NCBI GenBank assembly: GCA_026826555.1
Contig: JAKSZT010020697.1
Location: forward strand, 1,465,660-1,529,659
DNA length: 64,000 nt
Direction: 5' to 3'
From: Tolypeutes matacus
Taxonomy: Eukaryota; Chordata; Mammalia; Cingulata; Chlamyphoridae
In this document: positions 1-10,085 of the stretch, piece after piece
How the letters are laid out: every line of letters begins with the position of its first letter
How positions within the stretch are numbered: position 1 is the first letter of the stretch
The notes under the pieces: model-generated
The model's database searches: none
What the model was told of the DNA's origin: nothing
Seen by the model: the letters and a program-made list of their open reading frames with translations, nothing else
Translations under genes and position numbers: made by a program

Positions 1-147
1 TAATTGGAATTATAATTTCTATGTATTTTAAATTTATATATATATATAAGTGATTTACTATTAATTTCAAAATATTATGTTAAGTATGTGTAATGTAATG
101 TGAAGATTCATTTAACATGTAAAATTGACTAGTTTATTGTATCCAGT

Positions 148-545
148 TATTTGGTCAACAAGCACTGTCTTGATAGTTACTGTGAGGGCATTTTGCACTT
201 GGATTTGCATCTGCAATCCATTGATTATCTATTACTGATTGTATCTACCACCAACAAAGGAGATCGCCCTTAACAATGCACAGAGTATCTTCTTCAAATC
301 AATTGGAGGTCTTAAAAGCCAGAATTAAAGATTTTAGAATTAGGAAAAAAAGAATTTCTGCCTCAACTTCAGTCAGTCAGTTTCCCTTGAGAATTTCAGA
401 CTCAACTTCAACTTCATATTTGATGGAGTTTTCAGCTTTCAACCTGTCCTGTGGAGTTTGTACTTGCAGGTCTTCAGAAACACCCTAATTGGAGTTTCCA
501 GATTTTGGTCTGCCTTATACAATTTGGACTTACCAGTTCCTAGAA
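148..545 (+). mobile_element. LTR fragment, same family as the solo LTR at 13818-14258
   Basis: The stretch carries the blocks seen in the solo LTR at 13818-14258 in the same order: a segment about a paused 'tgttactgtgagg' motif, then 'ttgcccttaacaatg'-like and 'ttggaggccttaaa'-like blocks, then a pyrimidine-rich 3' half. The 5' start with TGTGATGG is not clear here, so this copy is diverged and probably 5'-truncated. The 70-codon open frame inside it is incidental. Confidence 0.55.
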
Positions 546-926
546 TAAAAGTGAGCCATTAAAATAATATCAAAAAAGAGTATAAAACAAATACTAATAA
601 AAGTGATAAAATGAGATATATTTTAAAACTGCATTGAATGAAAAGATGTCAGGAATGTACATATAAAGATATGAAACATTAGAAAAAATAGAAAACATAT
701 AACAAAACCCAGTGATATCAATAATGACATGAAATGTAAAGGAACTTAACATTCTACTTAAAAGGCAGATATTGTAAATTTTTTTTAAACATAGGAATTT
801 ACCTGATATTTACAAGAGATGTGTTATTTATAAAATTAGGAGGGTTAAAAGTAAAAGAATGGAAAATACATATCATGTAAACACTAAGAAAAATAAAGAT
901 GAAATAGATGTATTAATAATAAATAT
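546..926 (+). mobile_element. Ancient L1 (L1M-type) ORF2 fragment, piece 1 of 4
   Basis: AT-rich, A-biased sequence with weak resemblance to the L1 ORF2 endonuclease region (a stretch resembling 'aatgtaaatggactaaact', then a 'gggttaaaagtaaa.gaatgg' block). The same element appears to resume at 2146, 3181 and 12973, each time at the expected next position of ORF2. No open frame survives. Confidence 0.5.
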
Positions 927-2145
927 TGTATGTTTTTATATATCTTATATGTATGCCCAGGTGAACTTCCTTCCATGTATCTCCTATCATTGACATCTCA
1001 CATCAATGATCTTCCCTACCCAGTTGTAAACCTTCTGTGATCCAAAGCTTCTTCAAAAATGAAGCCATTAAAATAACCAAACACAATTAATAGGAAAATG
1101 AAATAATAATGATGTTTCAATATAAGAAATATAATGCATAAAATTTTTTTAAAATTAAATGAAAAGATTGGGATATTAAAAAATAATAAAATATATATAT
1201 AATTTTTTGTGGCATTTTACCTTTCATCTGGAGACACCCATGTCCTAGGGTCAGGGCTGACAGCTCCAGAGTTTGGTGCCTTGCCAGCAGGCTCTACTTT
1301 GGCATTTGTGCACCTAAGAATGACAGAGTTGGACTCAATTATTTCTTCCCTACATTTGACTCATTTGTCCCTTGTATTTAAAACTATACTTGATGCTGGA
1401 GTTTGTAGGTGTATGTCCAAGAGACATGAATCTTTGGGCTGTCCATGTGCCAGCTGGGCCTGGAACCATGGTGTTGCAACACCTACTCTACAACTCATTG
1501 GACTCACCCAGGACTACTAACAAGGAGATGATGATGGACAATGACCATCCAAAGGAACAAAGAAAGCCTGCAAATGCAAGCAAGATAGTCCTATCGATAT
1601 TCCCCATGGGATATAAGCCCTCTCTCAATTAGAGGTGGGTTGGACATCACCATCTCAGAATCCTCAGGATTGGGGAAAGGACTATTGACTAGAGTGGATT
1701 TACTGGTATTCTGCTATAGACATATTGTTATTCTAGCAATGATAGAAATTACAATATTAATGTGGAGCCAGTGGCCACTGGAGGCTCTGGGGGTAGGGAA
1801 AGGGAAAAACAGTTGTAATATGGGGGTTTTTTGGGGACTTGGGAATCACCCTGTATGACATTGCAATGAGAGATATAGGCCATTTAATAACACCACATAA
1901 CATGCAGAACTGTGTGGAGAGAGAGTAGATTACAGTGTGAACTATGGTCCATGCTTAATGGCAAAGTCCCAGGATACATTTATCAATTGCAATGAATGTG
2001 CCACACTAATGAAGGATGTTTATGTGGGAGGGTGTGTGAGGTATGGGAATTGGGGCATATGGGTATCCCTATATTTTTATGTAACATTTATGTAATGTAA
2101 GTTTCTTTTAAAAAATAAAAAAAATATTATAAAGAAATAAATAAG
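927..2145. mobile_element. 5'-truncated, 5'-inverted L1 3'-UTR copy (L1-F)
   Basis: Positions 927-1229 are the reverse complement of the L1 3'-UTR segment found at about 11160-11470 in L1-C. Positions 1230-2145 are the same 3' UTR in forward orientation, matching 12045-12950 of L1-C, and end in an A-rich tail. The inverted part is the more 5' segment, and the two meet at a short microhomology around 1225-1232 with about 0.6 kb lost. This is the pattern expected of twin-primed L1 insertion. The end lacks the ~160-bp AT-rich terminal module of L1-A, -B, -D and -E. It lies within the older L1M ORF2. Confidence 0.8.
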
Positions 2146-2589
2146 TAGGCTTCAACTTTAAGAAGGTTATTACATAATGGTAAATCTTCTGTTTTCTAGG
2201 AAAATATAATAATTCTAAATGTGTATGCATTCAATAACTGAGTTTCAATAAACATGAAACAAAATTGAGGATACAATAAGCAAAAATAGTCAAATTCCCA
2301 ATCATGGTTGGTGATTTTTGTGGCCCTCTCTGTAACTGATAGAACAAATAGATGAAACATATAATTATAGAATATATTTGAAGAAAACTCTCATCCAAGG
2401 TAACCTAATTAACATTTACAGAATACTACACCCATCAAATACAGAACACATTCTTTTCCATTGCACATTGAACAGTCATAATAGACCATATGTAGGCTAT
2501 GAAACAAGACCTAATTAATTTCAAATCACAGAGTATGTCCTCTTACTACAATAGAATTAAATTACAAATCAATAACAATAAGATAACAT
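2146..2589 (+). mobile_element. Ancient L1 (L1M-type) ORF2 fragment, piece 2 of 4
   Basis: Conceptual translation resembles the end of the L1 endonuclease domain (acatttacagaatactacaccc... through '...gaccatatgtaggctatgaaac'), corresponding to the motif around the invariant SDH region. It carries several stops and frameshifts. It breaks off at 'aataagataac' and resumes after the LTR at 2590-3180. Confidence 0.65.
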
Positions 2590-3180
2590 GGTAGGCAAGT
2601 TTAAAGATGACTTTGAGTGATGCCTAACTTCTGGTATTCATGCCTTTGTGTGATCCCCTGTCCTTGATACACAGTTGGAACAAGTGGGTTGGACCTAGCT
2701 ACTTGTTACTAATAAATAGAATATGGATAAAATATTGGGATGTCAATGCTGTGATTAAGTTATAAAAGACTATGATTTCTGTCTCATTACCATTCACTCT
2801 CTGGCTGTGCTTCCATGATTTCTGTGATGAAGCAAATTGGGAAAGCCCACATGGCAAAGAACTGAAGGTGGCTTTCAGCCAACCATCAGTGAGGACAGGA
2901 GTTCCATGTTCTAACAACCCATAAGAAATTGAATCCTACCATTAACCATGTCAGTTAGCTTGGAAGTGCAAACTTAGTCATTTCTTCACATGAGAATGGA
3001 ACAGAAAACGTATTTGAAGAAATATTGTAGCCTGAGCTGATACCTTCATTACATTTCTTCAAGAAGATGAACCTACTAAGCTATGTCCAGTTTGTGGACC
3101 TAGAGAACCTAGAGATAATAAATTGTACTGATTCAAGCCACTAAGTTTTGGAGTAATTTGTTATGCTGAAATGAACATTT
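2590..3180 (+). mobile_element. MLT1-like LTR (ERVL-MaLR class)
   Basis: The 3' end has the typical MLT1 ending: an 'aataaat'-like polyadenylation region (gataataaattgtactg), then 'aagccactaagttttggagtaatttgtta'-like sequence. The 5' part has 'gatgactttgagtgatgcc' and 'gttggaacaagtgggttggac'. The element splits the older L1M ORF2, whose two halves join at the expected place. No internal region is present, so it looks like a solo LTR. Confidence 0.65.
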
Positions 3181-3404
3181 ATTAAATATATCTATAAAAT
3201 CTTCCAAACATTTGAAAAGTTAGCAATAAATATTTAAGGAGCCCTTAACCACAGAAGAAATCAGGAGATAAATAAGCAAATATTTAGAACTAAACACTAA
3301 CTAAATATATATAAAAATATGTGGAAATAACCAAAGCAGTGATTACTAGTGAATTTATTGCTTAAATGCTTATATTAAAAATAAATGTTTAAAACAACTA
3401 TTTA
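3181..3404 (+). mobile_element. Ancient L1 (L1M-type) ORF2 fragment, piece 3 of 4
   Basis: Decayed ORF2 sequence between endonuclease and reverse transcriptase (region reading roughly '..ccacagaagaaatcaggag..' and 'aaatgcttatattaaaaa'). It ends at the left target-site duplication of L1-C (aactattta, 3396-3404) and continues past L1-C at 12973. Confidence 0.6.
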
Positions 3405-5271
3405 GTGGAAGGCAACATGGTGTCATTTTAAGTAGACAATAACCATCACTCTCGCAAAAGACAGCTGATTAGGGACAGGATCCTGCCCAAGTGAGCTGTT
3501 CTGGGAGCCCATGGAGTGGGAGTTTTGGGACATTGATCTGGACAGGGAGACAGATTGCTCAAGATAAAACTGTGAATTTTTAGCCTTGTTCCTGGAAAAC
3601 ATGGATGGCTAAGCCCCACCCTCAGGGCAGGGGGCCAGGGTGAGGCCTGGCTCCCCCCAGTCACCCAGCAAGAGGGAGCATTCTCTGAGAGTGGGAGGGT
3701 TCTGGCAAAGGGTGAAGAGGGGTTTCTTTCTGTGGGTTTGGTTGCCTGGACACCCTTAGAGTTCAGGAAGCACACCAGCCAGCTCAATGGGGCACCAGGC
3801 TGAGGGGAGGGGTGAATCTGCTGAGGAAACGTGATTTACCTAACCACCCCAGGATACAGAGTCTTGGCTTGAGAAAGGACAGAGTCAGCCAATTTAATAT
3901 TTCTGCATTGAGGACTATCAGAATCTCAGCTCCACTAAGGGAGCCAAGCAGTGCAAAGCACTTAATAAGTTTCCAAGGGCCTATTTAGGGTCCACTGGGA
4001 GGATGATGTGGTCTAGAAAAGGATTGAAAATCATTTTGGTAAAGTGTACTCAGTCATCAGGGTCACATTTGAATTTCAAAAGGGATCTCAACCTGATCAG
4101 GAGAGGGGAGAGGGGATCTGCTCCTACAGCTTGCTGAATCCTGCTGCTCTAGGAGAGTAAAACCTGCCTGGGGAAAAGTGACTGAATAGCTTTCTGAAGA
4201 GCTAACTGACACAATTAGAAAGGTAGCTCAGAGGAGGAATTTCTGACTTAATATATAAGGTCCCTAGTTTGAATCCCAGCTCCCATAAAAGTGGTTATAC
4301 ACTGGGATATCTAACACCCAGGTGATGCCATAGGACAGGGAAAACATAGATATTATTTTTGTACTAGCTTCTTTTGGGTCCCTTATTTTTCAAAAAAAAA
4401 AAAAAATTACTTAAAAAAAATTAACAGTTTACTCACTAAAACCAACCTCAAAACCTGCAGAGAGAAGCCTGCAGGGTAAGTGACTGATGAACACAGGCAG
4501 CCTGAGAGGCTCCAAAATGGTCCAAGAAGGAATGCTGTTCTTTCTTAGCTTTGTTTGACTGCTTGCTTGTGTGTTCGTTTGGGTTTTTTGTACTGTTTTG
4601 TTTCTTGTTTTCCTCTCCTCTTTCCACCACCCTCTTTTTAAAAAATTATGTGCTTCTAGCTTGTTTCTTTGCTGTGCTTCTCCTTCCTTGATTTCCCATT
4701 TTCTGTGTATACTGATTTTGTCTACCAATGCTATATCTTTTCCTTTCTTCATCTTTCTATCTTCTGCATTCTGTTGTGGTTTGTACATTTCACCTTTTTT
4801 TATTAGTCCTCAACTTTACTGGTTTCAATTTCTATCTTGTCTATTCTTTTTTTTTAATTAACTTTTTTCTTTCTGTCCACTCTTTTCCCTTTCTCCCTCC
4901 CCTCATCATTCTGGCCTTTTAAATCATTCTATATCTTTCTCCCTCTTCAGTGTCTCATTTCCCTGTAGATACTCCACTTTTTTATTCCTATTACTCTACA
5001 CTGCCTACATGAGTTAAATATTCATTTTACTGTCTCTTATATGGGCCCTGCTATAACTTTTATTATTATTACTATTGTCCTTTTTCTTTTCATATATCTT
5101 TCAATTTCTCTGGACCTAATCTTTTTCCTTCAAGGGAACATAGAAAATAGCAAGGAAATAGAACAAGAACAAAGTGTTAAAGAGAAAACAACACACACGC
5201 AAAACCAGCAGCTAAACAAAACGCTAGAATAGAGAGAGAAGCTAATCAACTGAATAAACCCATTGAGATAT
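3405..5271 (+). promoter_or_regulatory. L1-C 5' UTR (decayed internal promoter region)
   Basis: GC-richer sequence (about 3440-4160) followed by a pyrimidine-rich stretch (about 4540-5120). In L1 the 5' UTR carries the internal promoter. The YY1-like CAAGATGGC site at the very start, clear in L1-A and L1-B, is here mutated to 'caacatggt' (3412-3420). Homologous GC-rich blocks are seen in the L1-A 5' UTR at 29700-30473. Confidence 0.65.
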
Positions 5272-6256
5272 ATGATGACCAGAGGACACAAAAAACAACA
5301 AACTATACTAAGAAACAGGAATACATGGTTCAGTCCAATGAACAAACTGAAAACCAGGAAGACATGCAGAACATCGAACAACTAATCAAAGCTGTCCAAA
5401 CAAATATCATGGACCAAATTAATGAAGTGAAGGAAGAGATTAAGGATATTAAGAAGACTCTGGGAGAACATACTGAAGAAATTGTAAACGTTCATAAAAA
5501 TATAATGGATATGATTGTGATGAAAGTCACAATCCAAGAAATAAAAAACAACAACACTGGATTTATGTAACAGCAGATTTGAACAGGCAGAAGAAAGAAT
5601 TAGTGATGTGGAAAACAGTACATCTGAAATCAAACAGATAGTAGAATAGATATATAAAAAAGATAGAAAAAAACCAGCAGGGACTTAGGGATTTAAATGA
5701 CAACAAAAATCACACCAACATAGGCATTACAGGCATCCCAGAGTGAGAAGAGAAGAGAAAGGGAACAGAAGGAGTGTTTAAGGAAATAATGGCTGAAAAC
5801 TTCCCAACTCTATTTACGGAGATGGATGTACATGTTCAGGAAGCACAACACACCCCAAATAGTATAAATTTTATAAGACATATACTTGTCAAAATGTCCC
5901 ATGCTCAAGACAAAGAGAAAATACTCAAGGCAGGAAGAGAAAAGAGAACCATCACATATAAGGGAAGCTCAATAAGATTAAGTGTTGATTTCTCATCTGA
6001 AACCATGGAGTCAAGAAGACAGTGGTATGACATAGTCAAGGTACTCAAAAAAAAAAAAAAAAAAAAAAAAAAACTTGCAGCCATGAATTCTCTATCCTGC
6101 AAAGCTGGCATTCAAAAATGATGGAGAGTTCAAAATATTTGCAGATAAACAGAAATTAAGAGAATATGCCAATAAGAAACCTGCCCTTCAATAAATACTA
6201 AAGGAAGTTCTACAGATTGAAAGGAAAAAACAGGAGAGAGAGTTGATGGGAGTGTA
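5272..6256 (+). pseudogene. L1-C ORF1 (RNA-binding coiled-coil protein), broken
   Basis: ORF1p is the trimeric RNA-binding protein of L1 particles. The N-terminal coiled-coil region is readable at 5325-5570 (EDMQNIEQLIKAVQTNIMDQ, with repeated acidic/basic heptads). The RNA-binding and C-terminal domain is readable at 5774-6121 (DKEKILKAGREKRTITYKGS and IRLSVDFSSETMESRRQW). Frameshifts separate the start (ATG about 5272), coiled coil and C-terminal parts. An uninterrupted run of about 27 A bases at about 6047-6073 sits inside the C-terminal domain and breaks the frame. Not functional. Confidence 0.8.
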
Positions 6257-6329
6257 AGAACAACTAAAAAGACAAAAAGAGAAATAAAAACAATATATGA
6301 CATACATAAACCCAAAGAAAATATGGGTG

Positions 6330-9300
6330 ATGTAAGAAATTCCTCAAGAGTAATAACACTGAATGTTAATGGATTAAAATCTCCAGTCAAGAGATATAGA
6401 TTGGCAGAATGGATAAGGAAATATGACCCACATGCATGTTGTCTATAAGAAACCCTCCTTAGACCCAGGGATTCAAAGAGGCTGAAAGTGAATGGCTGTA
6501 AAATAATTTTACAAGGAAACAACAACCAAAAGTAGTTATACAAATACCAGACAAAATAGACTTTAAATGCAAACTACTGTAAGAGACAAAGATGGATGCA
6601 ATATATTAGTAAGAGGGGTAATCTTTCAAGAAGAAAGAACAATCATAAACATTTATGCACCTAATCAAGGTGCATCAAAATACATGAGGCAAACCCTGGA
6701 AAGACAAAGTGGAGACATAAATGCTTCTACAATTAGACAGAACATCTCAACAGAGAATCAATAAAGAAACAAAGACTCTGAATAATAATTGGAGGATCTG
6801 GACCTAATAGATATATAGAACCCTACACCTAAATACAGTAGGATATACATTCTTCTCAATTGCACATGGATAATAGTCCAAGACAGACCACATGTTGGAC
6901 ACAGAACAACTCTCAATGAATTCAGAAAGACTGATATTATACAAAGTAATTTCTCTTACCACAATAGAACGAAATTGGAAATCACTAAGGGCCAGAGAAT
7001 CAGATTAGGCACAAAGATGTGGAAATTAAACAACACACTCTTAGACAAGCAGTGGGTCAAGAAGGAAATCTCAAAAGAAATCAGTAATGACCTAAAAATG
7101 AATAAAAATGAAAACACAACATATCAAAACCTATGGGATGCACGCAAAGCTATACTGAGAGGGAAATCCATAGCTGTAAATGCATATATCAAAAAAGAAG
7201 GATGAGTTAAAATTGAAGATCTAACAGTACACCTGGAGGAATAGGCAAACAACAAGAAAACCCCAAATAAAGAAGAAAGAAGGAAAGAGCAAAGATTAGA
7301 GCAGAACTAAATGAAATAGAAAATAAGAAACACTGGAAAAATTAAAGAAAACTGAAAGATGGTTCTTTGAGAAATCAATAAAATTGATAAACCCTTAGCC
7401 ACACTAACAAATAAAAAGAGAGAGCAGATGCAAATACACAAAATAAGGAATGAGGAAGTGATTATCACTGCTGACCCCAAGGAAATAAAGATTATCATAA
7501 AAGGATAGTTTCAGAAATTAAATGCCAACAAGAATGATAATTTAGAGGAAATGGCCAAATTCCTAGAATCTCACAAACACCCTAAATTGATGAAAGAAGA
7601 AATTGATGAACTCAACAGTCCAATTACAAGTAAAGAGATAGACTCAGTCATCAAAAACCTCTCAACTAAGAAAAGCCCAGGACCAGATGGCTCAGAGGTG
7701 AATTCTACCAAACATTCTGGAATGAGCTAACACCAATCCTGTTTAAGCTCTTCCAAGAAATAGAAGTAGAAGGGATATTGTCTAATTCATTCTATGGTGC
7801 CGAAATCATCCTAATACCAAAGCCAAACAAAGATGCCACAAGAAAGAAAAATTACATACCAATCTCTCTAATGAACCTTGATGTTAAAATCCTCAACAAA
7901 ATCTTTGCTAATCACATTCAATGACATATCAAATTAATTACACACCATAATCAGTGCATTTCATCCCTGGCATGCAAGGATGGCTTAAATAAGAAAATCA
8001 GTCAATATAATACACCACATAAATGGATTGAAAGAAAAAAATCACATGATCATCTCTATAGATGCCAAAAGAGCATTCAACAAAACACAGCATGCTTTCT
8101 TCATAAAAACACTGTAAAAGATAAGAATAGAAGGAAACTTTCTGAACATGATAAAGGGTATATATATGGATGCATCATCTCCAATGGTGAAATCCTAAAA
8201 GCTTTCCCTCTAAGATCAGGAACAAAACAAGGATGCCAACTATCATGACTTCTATTTAACATTGACTCTGAAGTACTTGCTCAAATACTGAGGCAAGAAA
8301 AAGATATAAAAGGCATCCAAATTGGAAAGGAAGAAATGAAAATTTCACTATTTGTAGATGACATGATCCTATACATAGAAAGCCCTGAAAAATCTAAAAC
8401 AAAGCTTCTAGAACTTATAAAGCAGTTCAGTAAAGTCACAGGCTATAAGATCAGTGCTCAAAAATCGGTAGCATTTCTGCACATCAATAACAAGAAATCT
8501 GAGGAGGAAATCAAGAAAAAAATACCATTTACAATAGAAGCTAAAAGAATCAAATATCTAGGAATAAATTTAACTAAAGATGTGAAGTACATACATACAG
8601 AAAACTATACAACACTGTTAAAGGAAATCAAAGGAGACTTAAATAAATCGAAGAATATTCCGTTCATGGATAGGAAGACTAAACATCATCAAGATGTCTA
8701 TCCTACCCAAATTAATCTACAGATTGAATGCAATCCTATTAAAAATCAACATTGTATTTTTTAATGAGTTGGAAAAACTAAATACAAAATTTATTTGGAA
8801 GGGTAAGAGATCCCAAATCACCAAATATATATTGAAAAAGAAAAATGAAGGTGGAGTTATCACACTACCTGACTTTAATACATACTACAAAGCTGCAGTG
8901 GTCAAAACTGCATGGTATTGGCACAAGGATAGACATACTGACCAATGGAACTTAATTGAGAGTCCTAATATAGATTCTCACATAATCAGTCATCTGTTAT
9001 TCGTGGACAAGGCCACCAATCCCACTCAGTTGAGAGAGAATGGCCTCTTCAAAAAATGGTGCTTGGAGAACTGGATATCCACATCCAAAAGAATGAAAGA
9101 GGAACATCATCTCACACCTATACAAAAAATCAACTCATGATGGACCAAAAATTTAAATATAATAGCCAGGACCACAAAGACCTTGGAAGATAATGTAGGG
9201 AAGCATCTACAGGACCTTGTAATAGAAAATGGTTTCATGAACTTTACACCCAAAGTACGATTAGCAAAAGAAAAAATAGATAAATGGGATCTCCTCAAAA

Positions 9301-10085
9301 TTAAAAACTTCTGCACCTCAGAGGACATTATCAAGAAAGTAAAAAGGCAGCATACCTAATAGGAGAAAATATTTGGCAACTATATCTGATAGGAGCCTAA
9401 TATCCTGCATATATAAAGAAATCCTACACCTTGAAAATAAAAAGACAAACAACCCATTTATAAAATTGGCAAGTGACCTGAAATGGCACTTCTCCTAGGA
9501 AGTAATACAAATGGCTCAAAAGCACATGAAAAGAAGCTCCACATGGCTAGCTATTAGGGAAATGCAAATCAAAACTACAATGAGATACCATCTTACATCC
9601 ATTAGAATGGTGGCTATTAAAAAAATAGCAGACTATAAATGTTGGATAAGATGTGGAGAAATGGGAACACTTACCCACAGCTGGTGGGATTATAGAATGG
9701 TCTAGCCATTATGGAGGACAGTTTGGCAGTTCCTCAAAAAGCTAACTATCGAACTTCCATATGATCCAGTGATTCCACTGCTAGGTATATTCCCTGAAGA
9801 ATGGAAAGCAATTCTTATATGGACTTATATGGAGCACTTATATGGACGCCAATGTTCATAGTGATATTGTTCACTATTGCCAAAAGTTGGAATCAACTCA
9901 GGTGCCCATCAACAGATGAATGGATAAACAAAATGTTGTATATACATACAGTGGAATATTACTCATCTGTACAAAGGAATAAAGTGCAACCACATGGGAA
10001 AACATGGATGAATCTTGAGGACCTTATGTTGAGTGAAGCAAGCCAGGCACTGAAGGATGAACAGTACATGACCTCACTGATATGA
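6330..10085 (+). pseudogene. L1-C ORF2 (endonuclease-reverse transcriptase), broken
   Basis: ORF2p nicks target DNA and reverse transcribes L1 RNA. Visible in order: endonuclease remains (6567-6764, 'RTIINIYAPNQGASKYM'), a linker (6975-7205), reverse transcriptase with the catalytic block at 8348-8360 reading [11 protein letters not shown] (FVDD instead of the usual FADD), thumb/connection (8336-9140) and the C-terminal cysteine-rich region (9511-10085). The end 'ALKDEQYMTSLI' and TGA at 10083-10085 match L1-B. Numerous stops and frameshifts. Non-coding today. Confidence 0.85.
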
